DNA from: Lachnospiraceae bacterium | GTDB lineage: Bacteria; Bacillota; Clostridia; Lachnospirales; Lachnospiraceae | Direction: 5' to 3' | Assembly: GCA_017470935.1 (NCBI GenBank) | Contig: JAFUXG010000024.1 | Coordinates: 1 to 48,468, forward strand | Length of the DNA stretch: 48,468 nt | Shown here: one piece after another, positions 9,310-17,345 of the stretch | Position numbering within the stretch: position 1 is the first letter of the stretch | Layout: each line of letters starts with the position of its first letter | The notes under the pieces: model-generated | Told to the model about the DNA's origin: nothing | The model's input: only the letters and a program-made list of their open reading frames with translations | The model's database searches: none | Program-made: the position numbers and the translations under genes

Positions 9310-10599
9310 ATGATAGAACGACCGAAATATCTGGACAAGTTGATTCGAAAAAAAGAAAACGGACTTGTGAAGGTCATAACAGGAATACGCCGCTGCGGAA
9401 AGTCATACCTGCTTTTTGAGATTTACCATAAGTATCTTAATTCCATTGGTGTTGACGATTCACACATAATCGAACTCGCATTAGATGATGATGAAAATAT
9501 CAGATACCGTAATCCATTGGAGCTTGGAAAACACATCCGTGAAATAATAACCGACAAGAACAATATGTACTATATCTTTTTGGACGAGATACAAAAAGTC
9601 TCAGAAATCAATAATCCATATCTGCCTGATGGCAGTGAAAAGGTAGGCTTTGTTGATGTTGTTCTTGGACTTATGAAAATCAAAAACGCTGATATATATG
9701 TTACCGGCAGCAACTCAAAAATGCTCTCATCTGACATACTTACAGAATTTCGTGGAAGAGGCGATGAGATCCGTGTCAATCCTCTGTCTTATTCTGAATA
9801 CTACTGCGCCTATCAGGGTGATAAGAGCGATGCATGGAAGGAATATTTCACCTATGGCGGTATGCCTTTAGTTCTGATGCAGAAGACCCATGAAGACAAG
9901 AGCCGGTATCTTAATGATCTTTTTAACAAAATATATATCGACGATATAATGGCACGCAACAGCATCGGTTACGACAAAAGCATATTAGAAGACCTGCTTA
10001 ATATCATTTCCTCTTCGGTGGGATCGCTGACAAACCCGTCGAAGCTTTCCAAAACATTCAAAAGTGTCAGGAATACATCTGTCAGCGATGAAACGATTGC
10101 AAAATATCTGGATTATTTCATCGATGCATTTATGATCTATAAATCAATGCGTTACGATGTCAAAGGACGAAAATATATAGGATCTCCCCTCAAATATTAT
10201 TTCTCGGATATCGGACTTAGAAACGCACGGCTGAATTTCCGCCAGCAGGAGGAGAATCATATCATGGAAAATATCATTTACAACGAACTGCTATATCGGG
10301 AGTTTGACGTTGATGTGGGTATTGTGGAGTACAACCACAAAAATACCGAGAACAAAAATGTCCGCACACAGCTTGAGATCGACTTTGTGGCAAACAAGGG
10401 TAGTGTACGATATTATATCCAGTCTGCTCTTAATGTTTCCAGTGAAGAGAAGCGTCTGCAGGAAACCAATTCCCTGCGGCGTGTAAATGATTCATTTAAA
10501 AAAATTGTCGTTGTAAAGGATGATATTATTCCTTGGTATGATGACACCGGAATATATTATATCGGAATCGAAAAGTTTCTGTTAGAGGAAACGCTTTGA
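9310..10599 (+). CDS. AAA_14/DUF4143 family ATPase
   Basis: A 429-residue cytoplasmic P-loop ATPase. Walker A is GIRRCGKSYLL near the N-terminus and Walker B is YIFLDEI. The C-terminal third has the DUF4143 pattern including a LEIDFVANKGS strand, which resembles a restriction-endonuclease fold. Such proteins are abundant in anaerobes and usually unassigned; links to mobile elements and defence have been suggested. The start at ATG 9310 follows GGAG (9298-9301); a longer TTG start would run through one of the direct repeats. It is a monocistronic gene, convergent with the HigB/HigA-like module. Confidence 0.88.
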   Translation: MIERPKYLDKLIRKKENGLVKVITGIRRCGKSYLLFEIYHKYLNSIGVDDSHIIELALDDDENIRYRNPLELGKHIREIITDKNNMYYIFLDEIQKVSEINNPYLPDGSEKVGFVDVVLGLMKIKNADIYVTGSNSKMLSSDILTEFRGRGDEIRVNPLSYSEYYCAYQGDKSDAWKEYFTYGGMPLVLMQKTHEDKSRYLNDLFNKIYIDDIMARNSIGYDKSILEDLLNIISSSVGSLTNPSKLSKTFKSVRNTSVSDETIAKYLDYFIDAFMIYKSMRYDVKGRKYIGSPLKYYFSDIGLRNARLNFRQQEENHIMENIIYNELLYREFDVDVGIVEYNHKNTENKNVRTQLEIDFVANKGSVRYYIQSALNVSSEEKRLQETNSLRRVNDSFKKIVVVKDDIIPWYDDTGIYYIGIEKFLLEETL

Positions 10600-10627
10600 A
10601 CACCCTGTTATTAATTATGATAGAGTT

Positions 10628-10915
10628 CTACTTTGCATGCTTGGGTATGAATTCAAGCCTTAATATCATATCCATACCTTCTGCCAATCGCTTTAATGTG
10701 GATAAAGAGGGGTTTGCATTTCCTGTTTCTATCTTACTGATATCCGACTGATCGATCCCGGTTCTCTCAGAGAGTTCCTTCTGCGTCATATTCATGCTTT
10801 TTCTTGCATCAATGATTGCCTGAATCGCATTGAATTCCGGCTCTGATTGATCCCATTCCTTCTTGAATTCCGGATCTTTCATCTGCTCATTCAAATAATC
10901 TCTAAAATCACTCAT
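10628..10915 (-). CDS. XRE-family antitoxin, HigA-like
   Basis: A 95-residue helix-turn-helix protein. The HTH is at about residues 30-85 and includes MTQKELSERTGIDQSDISKI. It is the downstream partner of a Gp49/HigB-like toxin, the toxin-first order typical of HigBA. Three ATGs are possible (10924, 10921, 10915); the last has an AAAGG site at a sensible distance and overlaps the toxin gene by 8 nt, implying translational coupling. It should neutralise the toxin and repress the shared promoter. Confidence 0.85.
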   Translation of the reverse strand: MSDFRDYLNEQMKDPEFKKEWDQSEPEFNAIQAIIDARKSMNMTQKELSERTGIDQSDISKIETGNANPSLSTLKRLAEGMDMILRLEFIPKHAK

Positions 10916-11276
10916 CCTCATCATCCTTTCTTTTACTTCTACTTAAATAATCTTCCCTATATTTCTTAGCCAGCTGTATTTCGCCCGTAGGTGTCTTCAT
11001 TGTTTTCTTAACAAAACCGTTAGTCAGTATAATCTTTTGTCCAATCATGAAAAAATATAATACTCTCGTTATGTTTGTTCCCTGTTTAATTCTTAATTCA
11101 TAAATACCATCCTCTAAATGCTTAGAATACGGCTCACGTAATTCATTACCATTCTGCTCTAACAAATGCACCATTCTCAGTACTTTCGTACGCATTTTAA
11201 TATTCAGAGAGTCAAGAAATTCTATAATCGGACAACTCTTGTCCTCCGTCCTGTAAAATTCCACATCATATCTCAA
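10908..11276 (-). CDS. Gp49/HigB-like (RelE superfamily) toxin
   Basis: A 122-residue protein of the phage-derived Gp49-like (PF05973) family. The pattern LEDGIYELRIKQGTNITRVLYFF, with a later VKKTMKTPTGEIQLA, is typical. Members cleave mRNA at the ribosome. The frame starts with TTG (11274-11276), 10 nt after AAGGAG (11287-11292). An ATG better spaced from that site opens a two-codon frame whose TGA overlaps the TTG, so translation may start by reinitiation and be kept low. A perfect sigma-A promoter lies just upstream. Confidence 0.85.
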   Translation of the reverse strand: MRYDVEFYRTEDKSCPIIEFLDSLNIKMRTKVLRMVHLLEQNGNELREPYSKHLEDGIYELRIKQGTNITRVLYFFMIGQKIILTNGFVKKTMKTPTGEIQLAKKYREDYLSRSKRKDDEDE

Positions 11277-11296
11277 TTCATATGTTCTCCTTGCTT

Positions 11297-11348
11297 ATTA
11301 TAGGGTATATATCCCATACTGTCAATCTAAAAAATTTAGAAATTTTTT
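11297..11348 (-). promoter_or_regulatory. Consensus promoter and palindrome of the HigB/HigA-like operon
   Basis: Minus strand TTGACA (11320-11325), 17-bp spacer and TATAAT (11297-11302), a perfect consensus. Directly upstream is a 20-bp palindrome, AAAAAATTT-AG-AAATTTTTT (11329-11348). It could be an antitoxin operator or an AT-rich UP element. Confidence 0.8.
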
Positions 11349-11642
11349 GCAAAATATATTCTATAAATAGGGAAAAATCGGAATTAGAAAAATAATGACA
11401 TCATGCGTGTGTTTCAAACTTACAGCCGGCATATATAATTGTCAATATCATATATCTAATTTATTGTCAATTATTAAAAAATATAACAGGCAAAATCAAA
11501 CGAAAAAGAATCTGAAAATGTTGCATGACATCCCTTAAAAATTCGGATTTATACTTTTTGCTTGTGCTATTATGATAAATGATTTATTATCATTCAAACC
11601 CATAATGCCTATGTTTGTTATTAACATGCATATACCGAAAAT

Positions 11643-11678
11643 AATACAAAAATTCCGGCTCACAATCTGAGCCGGAAT
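11643..11678 (-). terminator. Terminator after the ART toxin operon
   Basis: 10-bp GC-rich perfect stem (11652-11661 with 11669-11678), 7-nt loop, followed by TTTT on the minus strand. The plus strand also has T-rich sequence, so it may act both ways. The rest of the 440-bp gap between the two toxin operons holds the promoter described above and nothing else I recognise. Confidence 0.8.
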
Positions 11679-11718
11679 CTAATTTTTATACATTTTAAAT
11701 TTTTCAGTTTATACAATG

Positions 11719-12330
11719 TCAAGGGATTCTATATTGTGTATCTTTTTCTATCGGTGCAAAATATCCCTTTATACAATTGGGATTTACTATACATATCTGT
11801 GTATGCGTTTTTTCAATAAATCCTGCACCCGGATATACTTCGTCACCTTCCGTAAACACTCCACGAATTGAATCATAAGGTTCATAACCCATCTCGGCAT
11901 TATATCTGTGTATCTGTTGTATTACGGCACAATCCAGATTCCGAAGCAATAAATCAGTCTTCGATCTTCCATTTTTGTTTTCAGGCATTGCAGTTCCGGA
12001 TAACATATTATAAGTCTCTAACAAAGAATATCCTAATTTCAATACCTGTGTACTTTTATAGTCTGTCATATTCAAGCAATATCCCAAATCTAAAACTGCC
12101 CCTATTACCTTTGCCTCATCTCCATATTTTGCACTCGCCCAATCATATGCCCGCTCGTAACTATTTTCCCAAAAATATATACCATTACCAAGCCAATCAT
12201 AATCATTCTCACTAGGTTTTAAATGCCTGCCTTCTGTTACGACCATGTTATATATGCTTTTGTGGCACCCATGAAAACCAAATACAAGGTTTGGCAATTT
12301 CGCATACATTTCATTAGTAATATCTGCCAT
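11719..12330 (-). CDS. Predicted ADP-ribosyltransferase-like toxin
   Basis: A 203-residue protein with the pattern FHGC...WLGNGIYFWENS...ERAYDWA. It resembles the H-Y core of PARP-like and DUF3990-type ADP-ribosyltransferases, where His and Tyr hold NAD+; the third catalytic residue is not assigned. Known relatives modify RNA, nucleotides or proteins. This assignment is inference from motif shape. ATG 12330 is six nt after AGGAG, which overlaps the stop codon of the upstream small gene, so the two are translationally coupled. The pair looks like a toxin-antitoxin module. Confidence 0.6.
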   Translation of the reverse strand: MADITNEMYAKLPNLVFGFHGCHKSIYNMVVTEGRHLKPSENDYDWLGNGIYFWENSYERAYDWASAKYGDEAKVIGAVLDLGYCLNMTDYKSTQVLKLGYSLLETYNMLSGTAMPENKNGRSKTDLLLRNLDCAVIQQIHRYNAEMGYEPYDSIRGVFTEGDEVYPGAGFIEKTHTQICIVNPNCIKGYFAPIEKDTQYRIP

Positions 12331-12339
12331 ATACATCTC

Positions 12340-12531
12340 CTACCACCCAAAAAAATCTCCAGTCACAATGTTTTCCTTAGTATTGCCATTTTCATCTAAA
12401 ACACCCGTTTGTTTTAGTGCATCAATTGAAATCTTTTTTGCCTCTTCAGGATCCATATTTTTCAATTTTTCAATGTATTCCTTTATTCCTGAGGAGAATT
12501 CCTCAATAGTAGGTCTTTTTGTTGTTGTCAT
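12340..12531 (-). CDS. Small protein, possible antitoxin for the ART-like toxin
   Basis: A 63-residue charged protein beginning MTTTKRPTIEEF, with a predicted helix rich in E and K and the ending IVTGDFFGW. Small proteins with a similar DALxxTGVLDENGN segment occur in Firmicutes, usually next to toxin-like genes (recollection, not checked). ATG 12531 follows GAGGG; the longer frame to 12567 has no ribosome site. Its TAG stop overlaps the ribosome site of the downstream gene. The antitoxin role rests on size, order and coupling only. Confidence 0.6.
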   Translation of the reverse strand: MTTTKRPTIEEFSSGIKEYIEKLKNMDPEEAKKISIDALKQTGVLDENGNTKENIVTGDFFGW

Positions 12532-12751
12532 GCAATCACCCTCACTTCTATTTATAAGCCTATTCAATGCTTATGTATTTTCGCATTATGCCGGTTCGTA
12601 CAAACATGACCATTACTATGCTCATTTTCATAAACCTCTTATCACTATCAAATTATTAAAAACAGTATAACTTATATTTGACAATTTGTCATCAGATATC
12701 TGTTATTATTTCTGTATGTGACAAAATATATCATACGATCATATTTACCCA

Positions 12752-13714
12752 TTATAGATTCTTAAGCTTTGAAAGAAATGTCGTATAGAACTCCCGCTCC
12801 CGCTGTGCCGTCGTCTCATAGATCTCCTGATCCGCTCTCGGAATCTCCCGTATCGGATTGTCAATTCTATCAAGAATCTTTCTTGTCGCCTCAATAGCAC
12901 TTTCCACTGAATCCCCAAACAACTGGTCATTTCCTCCGGTGGCAAAATCCTGCTCCACTGCCATCAAAGCAAGTGTGTTACCGTATTTGTTGACAAAGGG
13001 ATTTGCTCCTGTTTCCTCTAATGTTTCATTCCAAAGATTCTTCACCTCATCCGGAACGGACTGAAGATAGTATCTGCTTTTATACCGGACTTCCTTTTGG
13101 GTACGATCATCAGCAAGAGAATATGTACGATTATTAGCGATCTGCATCTCGTATGCTGTTTTCGCATCTGATTCACGCTGAGATATTAATCGTCCGTCAT
13201 TTCCTCTTATAAACTTCATACCATTAAATGTGAAGTCTTTTGTAATATCAATTCCATATTTAGATAATATCTTTGTAATATTAGATTCCCATTTGCTGTA
13301 ATCTCTTAAATTGTATGATATTTCTGATATAGTATCTTTTTCAGCATTTTTTAACAACCTGTTCATAGCGCCACGCATAACGCAAGCTTCCTCGAAATAT
13401 CTTTCATCCCCCAGCTCACCGGATAATTGAAATCCTGTTTCTGCAGATAATACTAACCTGTATCCACCATTTAAACTAATCGTCGAACCTGCTGCGAAAC
13501 TTATGGAGTTATTTGAACGATCCACAAAACTTGAACTCGGAAGGCTCTTAAATGCTCCCGTCAGGCTTTCCACAGGGCGTAGCTTTTGTGACATTGCCTT
13601 CAATGCCTCTCTGTCAAAAGGAATCGAGTTTTTATTATTAGATGTTGCCTGCCCTGTATTGGGGTTAAAATAATATCCGGTCGCAGCTGCATTTATAGTA
13701 TTATTCATATCCAT
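12752..13714 (-). CDS. Conserved-looking hypothetical protein, possibly flagella-associated
   Basis: A 320-residue protein that I do not recognise. It begins MDMNNTINAAATGYYFN, has no signal peptide or membrane span, and has an Asn/Ser-rich N-terminal 70 residues that look disordered. A mixed alpha/beta middle and a helical, charged C-terminus follow. The ATG at 13714 follows GGAGG (13723-13727); the longer frame lacks support. It lies next to another protein with a flagellin-like N-terminus and a LytTR regulator, so a motility role is possible but unproved. Confidence 0.6.
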   Translation of the reverse strand: MDMNNTINAAATGYYFNPNTGQATSNNKNSIPFDREALKAMSQKLRPVESLTGAFKSLPSSSFVDRSNNSISFAAGSTISLNGGYRLVLSAETGFQLSGELGDERYFEEACVMRGAMNRLLKNAEKDTISEISYNLRDYSKWESNITKILSKYGIDITKDFTFNGMKFIRGNDGRLISQRESDAKTAYEMQIANNRTYSLADDRTQKEVRYKSRYYLQSVPDEVKNLWNETLEETGANPFVNKYGNTLALMAVEQDFATGGNDQLFGDSVESAIEATRKILDRIDNPIREIPRADQEIYETTAQREREFYTTFLSKLKNL

Positions 13715-13741
13715 AATCGTATCCTCCGTTCTAACAATCAT

Positions 13742-14127
13742 TTTTAATATCCTGCAATATTTTCTTATGCTTAATCAGTTTCTAAACACATATATTATTT
13801 TCCCAATCTACTCATATTCAAAAATAACATTGTGATAAACATTTATTTTTTCGTAATATCCTTAAATTATCATTGCAGCTCCTCTGTCGTTCAGAACTGC
13901 ACCGCTCTCCTGTCAGGTCCAAGCGTATTATTTCCTCTTTTGTCGTTGAAAATAATTTCTCCTTTTTAATAATATCCACGATCTTACCAACCGTGGATAT
14001 TATACATTTTGAAGTATCTTTACACATTAAAGTAATTTCACAATTATAATTTCACTTTTTACAATTATCTTATCTTTATCTCAGATGAATTTCTTCATCT
14101 GAATGTCACCCGCTTATCTTCTCCACA
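13742..14127. other. Intergenic region with a 12-bp hairpin
   Basis: No gene is supported here. A perfect 12-bp inverted repeat (13969-13980 with 13992-14003; half ATAATATCCACG) with an 11-nt loop could form a hairpin in RNA. It has no T run, so it is not a standard terminator. A 69-codon minus frame over it lacks a ribosome site. Confidence 0.5.
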
Positions 14128-14997
14128 TCACCCCCTGAAATTATACCGGTTGCCCGCATTGTAATAACTTTTGCCTGTGGCACCGTACTGGGTGGACACA
14201 CTGTTAAGGTTCGCAGATGCATTGTCCGCCACATGCTCTGAGATAAATGACAGCTTATTCGCAATCGGCTGTAACTTTTCCTTAAGCTCCTCCACTGTCA
14301 GATCCTTCTTCATCTTGTCGGCATCAAATGACAGTGTACCCGACTTAGAAAGAGTCAAGCCCAGATCCTTCGCACCGTCCTTTATCGCCTTTGTAAGTTC
14401 CTGGCGATAGAACTGATTCATGGTGTTCGCATCCTTTAATAATGCATTACTTGTTTCATTGTAGGCTTTTGCAAGCTGTTCTAAGACGGAAGCAACTTCC
14501 TTTCTTGCAGCGGTGTCAAGTACTGTCTTAACTGTTTTTGAAGCATCCTCTGCCACCATAGAATCTGCTGTTCCTGACTTCTCTGTCGTCGCTAAAGCCT
14601 CTGCATTCTTATCATTCTTTGACGTATCAGTTGAAGACGTTGCTTCTGATGACTTCTTCCCATCCTCCACATTTGATTCTATCGATGATTTCTTATCCTT
14701 GTCCTCGATTACTTTCTTGTCTTCTATGGCTTCCTTGGCAATCTTCTCCTCCGCAGTCTTTGCCAGACTGTCATACCACGAATCCTCAGATACCTTTTCC
14801 GCACTGTCCATCAGCTTCTCAGCCGCCTTTTTCAGATTCCCATATCCTGTGGTCTTCATGATCTGATTTCTTGACTTTAATGCATTTGTCATCAGATCAT
14901 TACTGTCATTGTTTAAATGATCCAGCAGACTTGAATGTGTCAGCGGAAGTCCTGATGAAAGACTTGCCTGCTTTAACATTGTATTAGTTATCCGCAT
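14128..14997 (-). CDS. Hypothetical protein with flagellin-like N-terminus
   Basis: A 289-residue protein with N-terminus MRITNTMLKQASLSSG, similar in style to flagellar hook/filament proteins that start MRITN. A long Ser/Lys/Glu-rich low-complexity region (about 85-150) follows, then a helical segment, then the end SEHVADNASANLNSVSTQYG...YNFRG. No signal peptide is visible. ATG 14997 follows GGGAGG (15004-15009). Its promoter at 15119-15147 separates it from the LytTR gene. Export by the flagellar system is a reasonable guess from the N-terminus, not shown. Confidence 0.6.
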   Translation of the reverse strand: MRITNTMLKQASLSSGLPLTHSSLLDHLNNDSNDLMTNALKSRNQIMKTTGYGNLKKAAEKLMDSAEKVSEDSWYDSLAKTAEEKIAKEAIEDKKVIEDKDKKSSIESNVEDGKKSSEATSSTDTSKNDKNAEALATTEKSGTADSMVAEDASKTVKTVLDTAARKEVASVLEQLAKAYNETSNALLKDANTMNQFYRQELTKAIKDGAKDLGLTLSKSGTLSFDADKMKKDLTVEELKEKLQPIANKLSFISEHVADNASANLNSVSTQYGATGKSYYNAGNRYNFRG

Positions 14998-15118
14998 CTG
15001 ATTCCTCCCTTCACTCCTAATTTTCATGTGTGATTATTCCAATTCACAACAATTCAGATTTCACTTGCAACTGCTTCACTGTACACAAAGCTTCTATATC
15101 TTTTCTTATGGTCGTGTC

Positions 15119-15147
15119 ATATCAATACGGAATATGCACCCTTGCAA
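15119..15147 (-). promoter_or_regulatory. Promoter of the MRITN protein gene
   Basis: Minus strand TTGCAA (15142-15147), 17-bp spacer, TGATAT (15119-15124), within the gap after the LytTR gene. Confidence 0.5.
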
Positions 15148-15167
15148 AGCTCTGTGTGATCTGAACT

Positions 15168-15485
15168 TTACTCATCATGCTCATTACGATACTTCCGATA
15201 TATCTCATCAAAAGCATGAAACCTGTACTTGGAGATCAGTACTGTGTCTCCTCCTGTCATACATACACCTTTCCTGTCATAGCTTTCCACGCAGCTGAGA
15301 TTTACAAGAAATCCTCTGTGTGTACGGAAGAAATCATTTCCTAGCATACGTTCCAGATCTTCAATCTTATCGTAGTACTCAATCTCTTCCTTTGCAGTAT
15401 GCAGCGCAACCTTGCGGTTACGACTCTCTACATATATGATACTGTCAATCCTGACCGGAATCTCCCGCTTTCCAATTGACACCAT
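15168..15485 (-). CDS. LytTR DNA-binding domain regulator
   Basis: A 105-residue stand-alone LytTR domain: VRIDSIIYVESRNRKVALHT, then EDLERML...FFRTHRGFLVNLSCVESYDR, the usual core of AlgR/AgrA/LytR output domains. No receiver domain is attached, so activity may depend on abundance or a partner. The ATG at 15485 has an excellent GGAGGAG (15492-15498) six nt upstream. A longer frame to 15587 has no ribosome site, but its extra residues look protein-like, so 139 residues remains possible. LytTR proteins bind paired direct repeats spaced about two helical turns; such repeats occur upstream at 15773. Confidence 0.88.
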   Translation of the reverse strand: MVSIGKREIPVRIDSIIYVESRNRKVALHTAKEEIEYYDKIEDLERMLGNDFFRTHRGFLVNLSCVESYDRKGVCMTGGDTVLISKYRFHAFDEIYRKYRNEHDE

Positions 15486-15739
15486 CAGATTCTCCTCCAT
15501 GATCCTGCTCTTTGACCGCACATCCCTTTGCTGTCCATCATGGATCTCATCAATCAATACGCGTTCCCCCTGTCCTATTATGTGCATAAGTAATCAAACC
15601 ATCCGATACAAAGCCTTCCGAACTGCACATATGCACCAGTCAGACATACTCACACAATCCTTTACAACATCTTAATATCAATTGTGTTGATGAAGATGTT
15701 CGCCTCTTACCGGATAATTTCATATACTCTACACATCTT

Positions 15740-15765
15740 GTATCGGCATTTTACAAAAGAAATTA
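15740..15765 (-). promoter_or_regulatory. Sigma-28-like promoter before the LytTR gene
   Basis: Minus strand TAAT (15762-15765), 14-nt spacer, GCCGATAC (15740-15747). This fits the flagellar sigma-28/SigD pattern TAAA-N14-16-GCCGATAT with one mismatch in each element. It points toward the LytTR gene about 250 nt away. Confidence 0.5.
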
Positions 15766-15772
15766 TCCTAAA

Positions 15773-15809
15773 TGTAGCCAATAGCCACCTAATTGTAGCG
15801 AATAGACAC
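15773..15809. repeat. Two 16-bp direct repeats with a 21-bp period
   Basis: TGTAGCCAATAGCCAC (15773-15788) and TGTAGCGAATAGACAC (15794-15809) match at 14 of 16 positions and start 21 bp apart. That is the spacing LytTR dimers recognise. They lie just upstream of the sigma-28-like promoter. Confidence 0.55.
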
Positions 15810-15838
15810 AAAAAGGGCTGTGGTCATTGCCACAGCCC
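15810..15838 (-). terminator. Terminator of the aldo/keto reductase gene
   Basis: GGGCTGTGG (15815-15823) pairs with CCACAGCCC (15830-15838) over a 6-nt loop. TTTTT follows on the minus strand. Confidence 0.85.
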
Positions 15839-15981
15839 ATACATCAACATACTCTTGGAAATTATTCTCTTTTATTATGTCTTTTTCATAGTCTTTCTAT
15901 AATTGCAGCATTAGTTTGAATATTATCTATAACTCTTATATAACTTAAAAATCTTATATAGCTTTGCTAAGAATTTTCCTC

Positions 15982-17073
15982 TCACACTGTCACCCGTCCA
16001 GCAAGAATATCCTTATAATCCTCCAGGTTCTTCCTTAGCAGTTCCGGAGTCTTCAGCTCATAAGGGCAATGCTTCATGCACGCCCCACAGTTGATACAAT
16101 TCTCTATCTTCATCATCTCTGCCTGCCACTGTTCGGACAGCCAGTTAGCAGAGGGGCTTCTACGGATAAGCTGTGCCATTCTTGCACATTGATTGATCTG
16201 GATTCCCACGGCACAAGGCATGCAGTAACCGCAGCCCCGGCAGAAATCTCCAAGAAGCTCTGCTCTGTCCTTATCTATGATGGCTTGAAGCTCCGGCGTC
16301 ATAGCTATACCCTTCTCAGATTCTGCCACATCCTCAGTAGTATTATTTAAACCATCCACGTCACTTGATGAAGCTTGTGTATTATCAAAAAACGCCAGCC
16401 ACTCATCAAGTTCCTCTTCACTCTGAATTCCCCATATAGGAAGTACATCATACTGGCTCATAAATGCCATACAGGCTTTTGAATTATTAAGCAAACCACC
16501 CGAAAGCCCCTTCATAGCAATAAATCCCATGCCTGCATCAGCACACGCCTTCACCAACGCAATATCCCTGTCGGTTGCAAGATATGAAAATGGAAACTGC
16601 AAAGTCTCATACAGATTACTTTCCACAATCTCCTCTGCAATACCAATCTTATGTGCGGTAATTCCAATGTGACGGATCTTCCCCTGAGCCTTCGCCTTAA
16701 GCATCGCCTCATACATACCTGTTCCATCTCCCGGGCGGTAGCACTGGTTGACACAGTGGAACTGATATAAGTCCAGGTAATCCGTCCTAAGATTATTCAA
16801 TGTCGTCTCGAGATCCTTCTCAAATGCTTCCGGTGTCTTTGCCATAGTCTTTGACGCTATGTATATCTTGTCCCTCATTCCATCAAAAGCTGCTCCCAGC
16901 TTCTCCTCGCTGTCTGAGTATGCCCTAGCCGTATCGAAAAATGTCATGCCACCCTCATATGCCTTGTGCAGTATCTTAACCGCTGTCTCCATATCAACTC
17001 TCTGAATCGGAAGAGCGCCAAATGCGTTCTGTGGCGTTGTGATTCCTGTTTTACCTAATGTGATCGTTCTCAT
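15982..17073 (-). CDS. Aldo/keto reductase with C-terminal 4Fe-4S domain
   Basis: A 363-residue cytoplasmic oxidoreductase. The TIM-barrel aldo/keto reductase domain (about 1-270) has the catalytic tetrad D47, Y52, K75 and H106 in FFDTARAY, ASKTM and LYQFHC. A ferredoxin-like tail follows with CRGCGYCMPC...NQC and CINCGACMKHC (C325, C328, C331, C335). This fusion is common in anaerobic Firmicutes; the substrate is unknown, and the clusters suggest electron exchange with ferredoxin as well as NAD(P)H (inference). The ATG follows AAGGAGG. It is a single gene with its own terminator. A weak promoter (TATAAT on the minus strand at 17112-17117) has its -35 inside the neighbouring palindromic element. 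Confidence 0.92.
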   Translation of the reverse strand: MRTITLGKTGITTPQNAFGALPIQRVDMETAVKILHKAYEGGMTFFDTARAYSDSEEKLGAAFDGMRDKIYIASKTMAKTPEAFEKDLETTLNNLRTDYLDLYQFHCVNQCYRPGDGTGMYEAMLKAKAQGKIRHIGITAHKIGIAEEIVESNLYETLQFPFSYLATDRDIALVKACADAGMGFIAMKGLSGGLLNNSKACMAFMSQYDVLPIWGIQSEEELDEWLAFFDNTQASSSDVDGLNNTTEDVAESEKGIAMTPELQAIIDKDRAELLGDFCRGCGYCMPCAVGIQINQCARMAQLIRRSPSANWLSEQWQAEMMKIENCINCGACMKHCPYELKTPELLRKNLEDYKDILAGRVTV

Positions 17074-17129
17074 GGATGTCCTCCTTTATATTATCCTTAA
17101 ATACTCATATTATTATACACGGACGTATA

Positions 17130-17190
17130 TATAGCATAAGCGAGCGGGTTTTTGCGCCACAGATGGCGCATTTGTGAAGCTTATGCTATA
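17130..17190. repeat. 61-bp nested palindromic element
   Basis: Outer perfect 12-bp inverted repeats, TATAGCATAAGC (17130-17141) and its complement (17179-17190), enclose an inner hairpin TGCGCCA-CAGA-TGGCGCA (17153-17170). It has no T run, so it is not a clear terminator. The right arm supplies the stop codon of the small gene at 17181. It looks like a small mobile palindrome or a processing hairpin. Confidence 0.55.
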
Positions 17191-17333
17191 ATATCGGCAA
17201 CAAACTTGGGCGTAACAATATCCACTCCCTCAAATGGCAGTCTATATCTGTGCCACATACCATACATATTCCTGATCAGCGCAAACAATTTTTCTTCTGC
17301 CCTTCTTCCGAACACCCATATATTCTCCACCAT
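17181..17333 (-). CDS. 50-residue protein at the end of the phosphatase operon
   Basis: A small gene starting MVENIWVFGRRAEEKLFALI and ending VTPKFVADIIA. ATG 17333 has AGGGG six nt upstream and lies 12 nt after the stop of the small phosphatase gene, so it is probably co-translated. The body is rich in aromatic and basic residues, with no signal peptide. The last codons and the stop are part of the palindromic element, so it may be a larger protein cut short by that insertion. Function unknown. Confidence 0.6.
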   Translation of the reverse strand: MVENIWVFGRRAEEKLFALIRNMYGMWHRYRLPFEGVDIVTPKFVADIIA

Positions 17334-17345
17334 TTCCTTCCCCTA

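Noticed and set aside
13818-14027. 69-codon minus frame in the gap before the 320-residue gene
   Set aside because: No ribosome site, implausible composition (many Cys and Arg at the end), and it overlaps a hairpin.
17153-17170. Inner hairpin as a normal terminator of the phosphatase operon
   Set aside because: On the minus strand it is followed by AAAAACC, not a T run.
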